Origin: PALSA-505 sp963702235
GTDB taxonomy: Bacteria; Actinomycetota; Actinomycetes; Streptosporangiales; Streptosporangiaceae
Direction of reading: 5' to 3'
DNA length: 64,000 nucleotides
NCBI GenBank assembly: GCA_963702235.1
Contig: CAVPBZ010000018.1
Span: forward strand, 806,001-870,000
Shown: positions 8,695-17,237 of the stretch, one piece after another
Position numbering within the stretch: the first letter of the stretch is position 1
How the letters are laid out: every line of letters begins with the position of its first letter
Translations under genes and position numbers: made by a program
Notes under the pieces: generated by a model
What the model saw: only the letters and a program-made list of their open reading frames with translations
Told to the model about the DNA's origin: nothing
The model's database searches: none

Positions 8695-10892
8695 CCTCGA
8701 TCACGGGGCTCGAGTTCCAGGCGTCCCTGAACGCGCCGCCCCGGGCGATCGAGGGGCGTAGCCACTGGCGCCTGACCTGGCAGCGGCTGCTCGGCGACAA
8801 GGTCGCCCTGGCCAGCGCGGCCGTGATCGTGGTCATGGCCGGGCTCGCCATCGCCGCCCCCGCGTTCGCCGCGCTGACCGGGCACGGCCCGGCCCAGCAG
8901 TTCCCGAACACCGGCATCTCCGCCACCGGCGCTCCGGCAGGGCCCGGCCGGGCGTTCTGGCTGGGCGCCGACGAGCTCGGCCGGGATCTGTTCGTCCGGA
9001 TCCTGTACGGCGCGCGCATCTCGCTGTTCGTGGGCGTCGTGACGACCGTGATCGGCACTGTCGCCGGGGTGGCCCTCGGACTCATGGCCGGCTACTTCGG
9101 CGGCTGGATCGACATGGTCCTGTCCAGGCTCACCGACGCCGTCCTGGCCTTCCCCTACATCGTGCTCGGGCTCGCGCTCGCCGAGGTGCTCGGGCCCAGC
9201 CTGCCCGTGGTGCTCGGGGTCATCGCGTTCTTCGCCTGGGCAGGCATCGCCCGGGTAGTGCGCGGCCAGACGATTTCCATCAAGGAGAGGGAGTACATCG
9301 AGGCGGCCAGGGCGGTCGGCGCGGGACCCTGGCGGATCATGTTCATCGACATCCTGCCGAACCTGCTGGGCCCGGTGCTCGTCCTCGCCACGCTCTCCGT
9401 CCCGTCGGCGATCATCTTCGAGGCCACGCTTTCCTTCCTGGGTCTCGGCGTGCAGCCCCCGACGGCGAGCTGGGGCAACCTGCTGGAGGGGGCGCAGAAC
9501 TACTACAGCGTGGCCTGGTGGTACCTGGTGTTCCCGGCCCTGGCGCTGCTCATCACCACGCTCGCGTTCAACCTGCTCGGCGACGGGATCAGGGACGCGC
9601 TCGACCCGAGGACCGAGCGCATCCTGACGGCCGGGAGCCAGCGCAGGCGGCGGCGCAGGCTGGCGGCCGGCGCGGATCCGTCGGCGGTACCGTCGGTCAG
9701 CCGGACCGCAACCGTAACCGGAAAAACCTCCCCGCCTGCCCCGGTACTGCCGCGGGATATTCCGAACGGCGCTGCGGCCAGCCCCGCCGCCCGCGCTGCG
9801 CCCGGCACCCCCGCGAGCCTTCCGGCCGGCCCCACCGCCCGCGCTGCGCGTGCTCCGGCCGACGCCCCCGGACCGCCGCCCGCGGAGGCCGCCGGCAGCA
9901 GGGCCAGGCCTGCCGCGGCCGGCCTGGTCAGGCTGCTGGCCTTCGCGCTCAGGCGGATCGTGGCCGGCATCGTGGTGCTGTGGGCGGTCACCCTGGGCAC
10001 GTTCCTGCTGTTCTTCACCAGGCCCGCCCTCTCGGTGGCCAGGCAGATGGCAGGCAAGGCGCCGACCGCCGCGGAGCTCCACCAGATCACCGCGCAGCTC
10101 GGCCTGAACCAGCCCATCGCCGTGCAGTACGGGCACTTCCTCGACCGGCTGCTGCACGGCAACCTCGGCTACTCCTATGCCACCGGCGAGCCGGTCAACA
10201 CGATCCTGGCGCAGGACCTTCCCCGGACCGCATCGGTGGTCGCCGGCGGGGTGGTGCTCTGGCTGATCGCCGGGCTCGCGGTCGGTATCCTGTCCGCGAC
10301 GCGGGCGCGCAGCCTGTTCGACCGGGCGGCCACGGTCGGCGTCCTCGTCGGCCTGTCGCTGCCCACGTTCGTGCTCGGCCAGCTGCTGCTCTGGGCGGTG
10401 TTCCTGCAGCTGAACAAGCACGGCATCACCTGGATCCAGGACGGTTACGTCAGCCCGGCGCAGAGCCTCACCGGCTGGGCCGGGTGCATGATCCTGCCCT
10501 GGATCACGGTCGCCACCGGGTCAGCGGCTGTCTACTCCCGCCTCTCCCGCGGCTCGCTGCTGGACACCCTCAGCGAGGACTACATCCGCACCGCCCGGGC
10601 GAAGGGACTGTCCGAGCGCCGGGTGGTGTTCCGGCACGCGCTGCGGTCCTCGCTGACGCCGGTCGTCTCCCAGCTGGGCATCGACGTCGGCACGCTGCTG
10701 GGCGGCGTCGTGGTCACCGAGGCGGTGTTCGGCATCGGCGGCATCGGCTCGGACTCCATCGCGGCCATCGTGCAGGGCAACCTGCCCGTGATCATCGGCT
10801 TCGTGCTCGTCGCCGCCGTGTTCGTCGTGGTGGCCAACATCGTCGTCAACTTCTGCTACACGCTGCTCGACCCGCGCGTCCGCATCACATGA
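8691..10892 (+). CDS. Fused DppC-DppB peptide ABC transporter permease (single chain)
   Basis: 733 residues in one uninterrupted frame from the GTG that overlaps the previous TGA. Residues about 35-305 are a DppC/OppC-type permease: GLMAGYFGG, the EAA loop EYIEAARAVGAGPWRIMFIDILPN near residue 200, and a C-terminal GDGIRDALDPRTE. A 105-residue Ala/Pro/Arg-rich linker (about 310-414) joins it to a DppB/OppB-type permease at about 415-733, with GLNQPIAVQYGHFL, the EAA loop DYIRTARAKGLSERRVVFRHAL near 629 and the typical ending YTLLDPRVRIT. The two halves are normally separate genes with DppB first. No ATG or GTG with a ribosome-binding site is visible in the linker that would restart the DppB half before its first helix. 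It would act as a complete transmembrane channel needing only ATPases. Confidence 0.88.
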   Translation: MTSITGLEFQASLNAPPRAIEGRSHWRLTWQRLLGDKVALASAAVIVVMAGLAIAAPAFAALTGHGPAQQFPNTGISATGAPAGPGRAFWLGADELGRDLFVRILYGARISLFVGVVTTVIGTVAGVALGLMAGYFGGWIDMVLSRLTDAVLAFPYIVLGLALAEVLGPSLPVVLGVIAFFAWAGIARVVRGQTISIKEREYIEAARAVGAGPWRIMFIDILPNLLGPVLVLATLSVPSAIIFEATLSFLGLGVQPPTASWGNLLEGAQNYYSVAWWYLVFPALALLITTLAFNLLGDGIRDALDPRTERILTAGSQRRRRRRLAAGADPSAVPSVSRTATVTGKTSPPAPVLPRDIPNGAAASPAARAAPGTPASLPAGPTARAARAPADAPGPPPAEAAGSRARPAAAGLVRLLAFALRRIVAGIVVLWAVTLGTFLLFFTRPALSVARQMAGKAPTAAELHQITAQLGLNQPIAVQYGHFLDRLLHGNLGYSYATGEPVNTILAQDLPRTASVVAGGVVLWLIAGLAVGILSATRARSLFDRAATVGVLVGLSLPTFVLGQLLLWAVFLQLNKHGITWIQDGYVSPAQSLTGWAGCMILPWITVATGSAAVYSRLSRGSLLDTLSEDYIRTARAKGLSERRVVFRHALRSSLTPVVSQLGIDVGTLLGGVVVTEAVFGIGGIGSDSIAAIVQGNLPVIIGFVLVAAVFVVVANIVVNFCYTLLDPRVRIT

Positions 10893-12100
10893 CCAGGCCG
10901 GCCGGAGCGGCGGGCGGCCCCCGCCTGCTGCGGGCACGCGGCCTCCGCAGCGCCCGGGTCACGAACACAGAACTGTTCTTCGACCTGGTCTACGTGTTCG
11001 CCATCACCCAGCTCACCCACCTGCTGCTCGGCAGGCTGAGCTGGCTGGGCGCCGGGCAGGCGCTGATGCTGCTACTGGCGGTGTGGTGGGCCTGGATGTA
11101 TACCGCCTGGGTCACCAACTGGTTCGACCCGGACGCCGGCCCGGTACGGGCGACGCTGCTCGCCGTCATGCTGGTGAGCCTGATCATGTCGGCCACCCTG
11201 CCCGCCGCGTTCGGTGGCCGGGGCCTGGCGTTCGCCTGCGCCTACGTGGTCATGCAGGTCGGCAGGACGGTCTTCGTGGTGGCTGCCGCCCGTGACCAGC
11301 GGGCGCTGCGCAGGAACTTCCAGCGCATTCTCGCCTGGTCCGCGGTGGCCGGCGCCGGCTGGCTGTGCGGCGGCTTCGCGCACGGCTGGGCCCGCGGCGC
11401 GATCTGGCTGGCCGCGCTGGCCGTGGATTACGCCTCGGCCGCGTCCGGCTTCTACACCCCGGGCCTCGGCCGCTCGCAGACCACCGACTGGACGATCGCG
11501 GGCAGCCACCTGGCCGAGCGCTGCCAGCTCTTCCTGATCATCGTGCTAGGCGAGTCGGTACTCGACACCGGCGCCGCCTTCGGCGGGCTGCGGATCACCG
11601 TGGCCAGCACGACGGCTGTGGTCTTCGCGTTCCTCGCCAGCGTGGCGCTGTGGTGGATCTACTTCAACCGCGCGGCCGACGACAGCGCCGCCGCCATCGC
11701 GGCCGCGGCCGACCCGGGCCGGCTGGGCCGGTCCGCCTACGTGTACTTCCACCTGCCGATGGTGGCCGGCGTCATCGTGCTGGCGGTCGCCGACGATCTC
11801 GCCATCGCGCATCCGGGCGGCCATGCCCGCGGCGCGCTGACCGCGGCGGTGCTGGGCGGTCCCGCGCTCTTCCTGGCTGGCCACGCGCTGTTCAAGCGGG
11901 CCATGTTCGGCGTGCTGTCCACGCCGCGGCTGGCCGCGATCGCCGTGCTCGCGGCGCTGATCCCGGCGGGCGCGGTGGCGCCGCCGCTGGCCCTGCTCGC
12001 CGCCGCCACGGCGGTGATCGCGGCGGTGGCGGTCTGGGACACTGTCGTCCCGCACCCGGCCGGCCCAGGTTCCCCGGCCCGGGCCGGCCAGGCGGGCTAG
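10889..12100 (+). CDS. ltrA: Low temperature requirement protein A (LtrA) family membrane protein
   Basis: 403 residues starting at the ATG that overlaps the permease TGA (ATGA). The N-terminal TNTELFFDLVYVFAITQLTHLL is the hallmark of the LtrA family, and about ten to twelve hydrophobic helices follow. HLAERCQLFLIIVLGESVLDTG in the middle is the second conserved family block. Family members are membrane proteins of unknown biochemistry, first linked to cold growth in Listeria. Its coupling to a peptide-transport locus may be incidental. Its stop shares the palindrome CTAG with the stop of the converging oppF gene. Confidence 0.9.
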   Translation: MTRPAGAAGGPRLLRARGLRSARVTNTELFFDLVYVFAITQLTHLLLGRLSWLGAGQALMLLLAVWWAWMYTAWVTNWFDPDAGPVRATLLAVMLVSLIMSATLPAAFGGRGLAFACAYVVMQVGRTVFVVAAARDQRALRRNFQRILAWSAVAGAGWLCGGFAHGWARGAIWLAALAVDYASAASGFYTPGLGRSQTTDWTIAGSHLAERCQLFLIIVLGESVLDTGAAFGGLRITVASTTAVVFAFLASVALWWIYFNRAADDSAAAIAAAADPGRLGRSAYVYFHLPMVAGVIVLAVADDLAIAHPGGHARGALTAAVLGGPALFLAGHALFKRAMFGVLSTPRLAAIAVLAALIPAGAVAPPLALLAAATAVIAAVAVWDTVVPHPAGPGSPARAGQAG

Positions 12101-13149
12101 GTCCCCGGGGTGTTCTCCGGGAAGTGGCAGGCGACCCGGTGACCGGGTGCCAGCTCGGTCAGCGGCGGCGGGACCGTGCGGCATACCTCCTGTGCCTTCC
12201 AGCAGCGGGTGTGGAACCGGCACGCGGGGGGCGGGTTGAGCGGGCTCGGCACGTCCCCGGTCAGGCGGATCCGCTCCCTGCGCTCCCGTTTCCCGTCCGC
12301 CGTGCGGTGCACAGGCTCGGGCGTGGGCACCGCCGACAGCAGCGCGACCGTGTAGGGGTGCCGCGGCCGCTCGTACAGTTCGGTCCGCTCGGCCATCTCC
12401 ACCAGGTTGCCCAGGTACATGACAGCGACGTGGTCGCACACGTGCCGGATCACCGACAGGTCGTGGGCGATGATCACGTAGGTGAGCCCGAGCTCGGTCT
12501 GCAGGTCGGCCAGCAGGTTGATCACCTGGGCCTGGATGGACACGTCCAGCGCGGACACCGGCTCGTCCGCGACGATCAGCTTGGGCCGCAGCGCGAGCGT
12601 GCGGGCGATCCCGATCCGCTGCCGCTGGCCGCCGGAGAACTCGTGCGGGTAGCGGTTGTAGTGCTCGGGGCTCAGGCCGACCAGTTCCAGCAGCTCCTGG
12701 ACGCTCCGCTTGGTGCCTTGCTCCGTCTTGACCTTCTGCAGCCGGAACGGCGCGCCGACGATGGCGCCGACCGTCTGCCGCGGGTTCAGCGACGAGTACG
12801 GGTCCTGGAAAATCATCTGCACCTCGCGGCGCAGCGGCCGCATGGCGCCCGCCCGCAGGTGCGTGATGTCGCGGCCGTCGAACAGGATCTGGCCCGCGGT
12901 CGGCTCGAGGAGCCGGACCAGCATCCGCGCGGTGGTGGTCTTGCCGCAGCCGGACTCGCCGACGATGCCCAGCGTCTCGCCGCGGGCCACGTCGAACGAG
13001 ACGTCGTCCACGCTCCGGACCAGCCCGACCCGGTGCCGGAAGATGACCCCGCGGGTGACCGGGAAGTGCTTGGTCAGCCCGGTCACGGACATCATCGGGT
13101 CGGCGGAGGCAACGCTGGTGGCGGCGGGCTGGCCCTGCGGCGCGGTCAT
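12097..13149 (-). CDS. oppF: Oligopeptide ABC transporter ATP-binding protein (OppF/DppF type)
   Basis: 350 residues. ABC ATPase with Walker A GESGCGKTT (about residues 63-71), the Q-loop in QMIFQDPYSSLNPR, signature FSGGQRQRIGIAR, Walker B LIVADEPVSALDVS and H-loop VIIAHDLSV. The C-terminal oligopeptide-transporter extension contains a Cys-rich segment (CRFHTRCWKAQEVC) that in DppD/OppD relatives binds an Fe-S cluster. The start overlaps the stop of the upstream oppD gene by four bases. With OppD it would form the ATPase heterodimer for OppB/OppC, and it could also serve the ATPase-less transporter converging on it. Confidence 0.93.
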   Translation of the reverse strand: MTAPQGQPAATSVASADPMMSVTGLTKHFPVTRGVIFRHRVGLVRSVDDVSFDVARGETLGIVGESGCGKTTTARMLVRLLEPTAGQILFDGRDITHLRAGAMRPLRREVQMIFQDPYSSLNPRQTVGAIVGAPFRLQKVKTEQGTKRSVQELLELVGLSPEHYNRYPHEFSGGQRQRIGIARTLALRPKLIVADEPVSALDVSIQAQVINLLADLQTELGLTYVIIAHDLSVIRHVCDHVAVMYLGNLVEMAERTELYERPRHPYTVALLSAVPTPEPVHRTADGKRERRERIRLTGDVPSPLNPPPACRFHTRCWKAQEVCRTVPPPLTELAPGHRVACHFPENTPGT

Positions 13150-14321
13150 TCGTCCCCCTGGCTGGCGACCGGGGCGAACTGGGCCTTGACCAGCTCAGCC
13201 CAGATCCGGCGCTGCTCGTCGATGGGCAGGTGGCAGGCGGCCTCGTGCCCGAACGCGACGGAGCGGAGCTCCGGTACCTCGCTCTCGCACCGCCCGGCGA
13301 GGGTGGCCGCGTAGCGACAGCGCGGATGGAAGGGGCAGCCCGAGGGCACGTTGATCAGGCTGGGCGGAGTGCCGGGAATGGGGATCAGGCGCTCAATGCG
13401 GTCCCGGTCCAGGCGCGGCATCGAGGTGAGCAGGCCCCACGCGTACGGATGAGCGGGCCGGTCGAAGATATCCGCGCCGGTCCCGTACTCGGCCGTCCTG
13501 CCCGCGTACATGACCATGATGTCGTCGGCTATCTCGGCCACCACGCCCAGGTCATGGGTGATGATGATCACGGCCGAGCCGAACTCCTCCTGCAGACTGG
13601 AAATGAGGTCGAGGATCTGGGCCTGGACCGTGACATCGAGCGCGGTGGTGGGCTCGTCGGCGATCAGCAGCTCGGGATCGCAGCTGAGCGCCATCGCGAT
13701 CATCGCGCGCTGGCGCATGCCGCCGGAGAACTGGTGCGGGTAGTCGTCCACCCGGGCGCTCGGGTTGGGGATGCCCACCCGGTTCAGCAGGTTGACGGCG
13801 TGCGCCTTGGCGGCCTTCTTGCTGACCTTGTTGTGGACCAGGTAGGCCTCGGCTATCTGGTGACCCACGGTGTAGAAGGGGTGCAGCGCCGACAGCGGAT
13901 CCTGGAAGATCATCGCCATCTTGCTGCCCCGGAGCTTGCGGACCCGGGCCGCGTCGGCACTGACCAGCTCCTCGCCGTCGAGGAAGATCTGGCCGCCGAG
14001 CTTCGCGCTGCTGCCGTGGTGCATGCCCATGATCGCGAGGCTGGTCACGCTCTTTCCCGACCCCGACTCCCCCACGATGCCCAGCGTCCGGCCCCGGTCC
14101 AGGCTGAACGAGATCCCGTCCACGGCCTTCACCAGGCCGTCGTCAGTCGGGAAGTGCACGCGCAGGTCGCGCACCTCCAGCAGGGACGAGCCGGGAGGGG
14201 TCACGGTCGCCAGGTCAGCCTGGCTCGATGCCGGCCGCCCCCGCCCGGTCAGCCAGCCGCCCCGACGCTCCGGTGCGGCACCGCCGGACATGCCGGGCTC
14301 CCCGGCGCTATCCGCCGCCAT
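13146..14321 (-). CDS. oppD: Oligopeptide ABC transporter ATP-binding protein (OppD/DppD type)
   Basis: 391 residues. After a 50-residue polar N-terminal extension come Walker A GESGSGKSV, Q-loop MIFQDPLSALHP, signature FSGGMRQRAMIAMAL, Walker B LLIADEPTTALDVT and H-loop IIITHDLGV. The signature FSGGMRQR is characteristic of DppD/OppD. The C-terminal extension includes CPFHPRCRYAATLAGRC, the Fe-S-type cysteine pattern of this family. The first base of the ATG overlaps the last base of oppB, so expression is coupled. It energises import with OppF. Confidence 0.93.
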   Translation of the reverse strand: MAADSAGEPGMSGGAAPERRGGWLTGRGRPASSQADLATVTPPGSSLLEVRDLRVHFPTDDGLVKAVDGISFSLDRGRTLGIVGESGSGKSVTSLAIMGMHHGSSAKLGGQIFLDGEELVSADAARVRKLRGSKMAMIFQDPLSALHPFYTVGHQIAEAYLVHNKVSKKAAKAHAVNLLNRVGIPNPSARVDDYPHQFSGGMRQRAMIAMALSCDPELLIADEPTTALDVTVQAQILDLISSLQEEFGSAVIIITHDLGVVAEIADDIMVMYAGRTAEYGTGADIFDRPAHPYAWGLLTSMPRLDRDRIERLIPIPGTPPSLINVPSGCPFHPRCRYAATLAGRCESEVPELRSVAFGHEAACHLPIDEQRRIWAELVKAQFAPVASQGDE

Positions 14322-15328
14322 CAGAGCCTCACCCGGGGATCGACCACCGCGTACAGGATATCGACGACCATGTTGGCGATCACGATGAAGAAGGATGCCA
14401 GCAGGACCACCCCCTCGATCTCCGGGAAGTCCTGGGTCTGGATCGCGTTGATCGTGAAGTAGCCGAGACCATGCAGGGAGAAGGTGACCTCGGTGAGGAT
14501 GGCGCCGCCCAGCAGCAGACCGAGGTCCAGCCCGAAGATCGTGATAATCGGGGTCAGGGCGGCGCGGAGCGCGTGCTTGGTAATCACCGTCCGCTCAGGC
14601 AGGCCTTTCGCGCGCGCCGTGCGGATGTAATCCTCGCTCATCGTCTCGAGCATGCCCGACCGGGTCAGCCGGGCGTAGAGCGCCGCGTAGAGGAACGCTG
14701 TCGTGACCCACGGCAGCACCAGGTTCTTCGCCCACAGCAGCGGGTTCGAGGTGAACCCGACGTACTGCACGCTCGGGAAAATGGCCCACTTGTAGCTGAA
14801 CAGCGCGAGCGCCACCTGCCCGGTGAAGAAGATGGGCAGCGACACCCCGGCGAGCGCGATGCCCATCGAGACCCGGTCGACGGCCGAGCCCCGCTTGAGC
14901 GCCGAGACCACCCCGGCCGCGACGCCGAAGCCTAGCCACAAGACGGCAGCGCCGATGCAGATCGACAGCGTCACCGGGAGGTCGCTGATCATGATCGGCC
15001 AGACCGGCTGCTGGTTCTTGAACGAGTAGCCGAAGCACGGCGGCGGGCAGTACAAGCTGTTCGGTCCGCTCGAGTAGTGCTCGCCGAGCGGGATCGCCCG
15101 CAGGTAATCCCAGTACTGCACGACCAGCGGCTTGGTCAGGCCGAGTTGCTGCTCGATCTGGTGCACCGCCGCGGGGGTCGGGTTGCGCCCGACGTACTGG
15201 ACGGCCAGGCCGTAGGTCGTCTGGCCGCCCCACCTGGGCAGCAGGAAGAAGATGGCGAAGGTGATCATGCTGACGACGATCAGCAGGACGATAGTCGCCA
15301 GCAGGCGCCGGATGATGAATGTGATCAC
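14321..15328 (-). CDS. oppB: Oligopeptide ABC transporter permease (OppB/DppB type)
   Basis: 335 residues, GTG start. Six membrane segments. The first is FIIRRLLATIVLLIVVSMITFAIFFLL, followed by the conserved QIEQQLGLTKPLVVQYWDYL. The EAA loop DYIRTARAKGLPERTVITKHALRAALTP contacts the ATPase, and the C terminus is YAVVDPRVRL. An insertion with four cysteines (YCPPPCFGYSF context, about residues 90-105) in the first extracytoplasmic loop is unusual for the family. It follows the binding protein after a strong hairpin. Confidence 0.92.
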   Translation of the reverse strand: MITFIIRRLLATIVLLIVVSMITFAIFFLLPRWGGQTTYGLAVQYVGRNPTPAAVHQIEQQLGLTKPLVVQYWDYLRAIPLGEHYSSGPNSLYCPPPCFGYSFKNQQPVWPIMISDLPVTLSICIGAAVLWLGFGVAAGVVSALKRGSAVDRVSMGIALAGVSLPIFFTGQVALALFSYKWAIFPSVQYVGFTSNPLLWAKNLVLPWVTTAFLYAALYARLTRSGMLETMSEDYIRTARAKGLPERTVITKHALRAALTPIITIFGLDLGLLLGGAILTEVTFSLHGLGYFTINAIQTQDFPEIEGVVLLASFFIVIANMVVDILYAVVDPRVRL

Positions 15329-15341
15329 TACGTGCGGCGCC

Positions 15342-15373
15342 GGTGCCCGGCCGGCGGTCGCCGGCCGGGCACC
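15342..15373 (-). terminator. Perfect 15-bp hairpin between binding-protein gene and oppB
   Basis: GGTGCCCGGCCGGCG and its exact reverse complement are separated by two bases. The hairpin lies 46 bp beyond the binding-protein stop and just before oppB. There is no T-run, so full intrinsic termination is doubtful. A partial terminator or an mRNA-stabilising structure that lets the binding protein be made in excess over the permease is the usual explanation at this position. Confidence 0.7.
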
Positions 15374-15418
15374 AGTGCCTCACCTGCCCTCTCTATCCGT
15401 GCTTGATGAGCCGACCAG

Positions 15419-17185
15419 CTACTTCGTGCCGAGCACGGGATAGTTGTACATCCCGTAGTACTTCTGCACGTAGATGTTGGTCAGCGATGGGCTGCGGTAC
15501 AGCAGCGCCTTGGAGTAAACGGCGGGGAGGATGGCCGCGTCCTTCATGACCTGCGTGTCGATCTGGTTCGCGAAGGCGTTCTTGGCCGTCGCGCTGGTGG
15601 CCGTCTGCATGTCGGCCAGCCACTTGTTCACCAGCGGATCGTTCAGCTCGGAGATGTTGGTGTTCCCCGCCGGGACGATCGCGTTCCCGTTGCTGATCTC
15701 GTCGAACCAGCCCCATGCGTCCGGCCAGTCGGCTCCCCAGCCGCCCGCCAGGATGCCCAGGTCGTGACTGTGCACGTAGTTGGGCACGCCGGCGAAGTTG
15801 CTGTAATAGGTCGCGGCCGTGGAGCTCTTCAGCCCGGCCTTGATGCCGACCGCGGCCAGCGCGTTCTGCAGCGCCTGCGCGGACGCGACCTCACGCGGCC
15901 GGTCGCTCCGGTAGGCGATGTTGGTGCTGAAGCCGTTCGGCTGGCCGCAGAGCTTCAGCTGCGCCTTGGCCGCTGTCACGTCACCGTTCGGCATGCTGAG
16001 CGCGTGGTAGAGGTCGAAGCTCTTGTAGCCGATGATCGTCGGCGGCATCGCCGTGGACGCGACCGCGCCGCCGTACGGGCCGCCGTAGGCGGTCTGCAGG
16101 TTGGTCTTGTTCGCCGCGTACTCGATCGCCATCCGGCAGTGCACGTTGTTCAGCGGCGCCACCTTGGTGTTGAGGTAGTAGAACCACATGAACCCGTTGA
16201 CCGGGTCGTCGGCACTGGCCTTGAGCGTGGCGCTGGACAGGATCTGGGCCCGCGCCGCGGATTGCACACCGCTGCCGGCCTGGTCCATCTGGATGTCGCC
16301 GTGCAGCAGCCGCTGGTCGATGTCGGGCGCGCTGACGCCGAGGTTGACGATGACCTTGCTGGCCAGCTGCTTGACCTGCGGGTCAGTCGAGGGGTTCCAC
16401 TGCGGGTTGGGCACCAGCGTGTACTGCTTGTTCAGCTGGTAGCTCAGGAACTTGTACGGCCCGGTGGACTGCGGGTGCAGCTGGTAGTTGGCGCCGGTGT
16501 CCTTGTTCGGCGGCACCGGGGCGGTCTGCGGGAACGCCACCACGTAGTTGAAGTCCGCGAACGGCACCTTGAGCTGGAACACGATCGTGGTCGGGTTCGG
16601 GGTGGTGACCGCGGTCAGGCCGAACTTGTTCGAGCTGTGGAACGGCCCCTTGTACGTGGCCGCGTTTCCGGCCAGGAGCACCGCGAAGTAGCTCGGCCCG
16701 TTCGGCAGCACGGTCCGGTCGAAGGTGCGCTCGACCGCGTACTTGACGTCCGCCGAGGTGACGGTCTGCCCGTCCTCGAACTTCACGCCGGACTTGATGT
16801 GGTACGTCCAGGTCTTGTTCCCGTTGGTCGCCGTGCCCAGCGACGTGGCCAGCGCGGGGACGATGTTGTTGCCGCAGGCCCCCGGGCACGACTGGTAGGT
16901 GGTCAGCGGCGTCTCGTACAGCCGGGTGAAGTTCAGGTTGAACGCGTAGTAGGTGTTGCCCGCATCGGTGGAGTCCGGGGCGCTGCTGTCGTCGTAGATG
17001 ATCGTCCCGCCCTTGTGACTGGACGGGTTGATCACCTTAGTGACCGCGGCGTTGAAGCCTGCTGCGGTCGACGACCCGCCGCCGCTGCTGGTGCCCCCGC
17101 CGCCGCTGCTGCCTCCGCAAGCGGCCACGACGAGGGCGGCAGCGGCTCCGATCGCCGCCAGGCCCATGGTTCTGTATCTACTCAT
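15419..17185 (-). CDS. Oligopeptide ABC transporter substrate-binding lipoprotein, family 5
   Basis: 588 residues. Signal peptide with lipobox VAAC (lipidated Cys23) followed by a Gly/Ser-rich spacer of about 20 residues. SBP_bac_5 features: YETPLTTY, then TWTYHIKSGVKFEDGQTVTSADVKYAVERTFD, the segment most diagnostic of DppA/OppA-like receptors, then STGPYKFLSYQ and MAIEYAANKTNL. It lies between oppC and oppB, an uncommon gene order. AGGAGG precedes the start. It is only distantly similar to the other binding protein in the window (6844-8694), so the two loci are unlikely to be a recent duplication. Confidence 0.93.
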   Translation of the reverse strand: MSRYRTMGLAAIGAAAALVVAACGGSSGGGGTSSGGGSSTAAGFNAAVTKVINPSSHKGGTIIYDDSSAPDSTDAGNTYYAFNLNFTRLYETPLTTYQSCPGACGNNIVPALATSLGTATNGNKTWTYHIKSGVKFEDGQTVTSADVKYAVERTFDRTVLPNGPSYFAVLLAGNAATYKGPFHSSNKFGLTAVTTPNPTTIVFQLKVPFADFNYVVAFPQTAPVPPNKDTGANYQLHPQSTGPYKFLSYQLNKQYTLVPNPQWNPSTDPQVKQLASKVIVNLGVSAPDIDQRLLHGDIQMDQAGSGVQSAARAQILSSATLKASADDPVNGFMWFYYLNTKVAPLNNVHCRMAIEYAANKTNLQTAYGGPYGGAVASTAMPPTIIGYKSFDLYHALSMPNGDVTAAKAQLKLCGQPNGFSTNIAYRSDRPREVASAQALQNALAAVGIKAGLKSSTAATYYSNFAGVPNYVHSHDLGILAGGWGADWPDAWGWFDEISNGNAIVPAGNTNISELNDPLVNKWLADMQTATSATAKNAFANQIDTQVMKDAAILPAVYSKALLYRSPSLTNIYVQKYYGMYNYPVLGTK

Positions 17186-17237
17186 CGGGTGAAGCGCCTC
17201 CTACTAGTTCGTCGTCCGACACGGGCACGCGCCGGGC

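Noticed and set aside
8520..10421. 633-codon open frame antisense to the fused permease
   Set aside because: Composition dominated by Arg, Gly, Glu and Gln with no recognisable motif; the sense strand has clear permease signatures throughout.
13230..14462. Forward open frame across oppD
   Set aside because: No motifs, and it lies wholly opposite a well-conserved ATPase gene.
6844..17185. Recent tandem duplication of a peptide-transport locus
   Set aside because: The two binding proteins share only family-level similarity, gene orders differ, and one locus has fused permeases and no ATPases.
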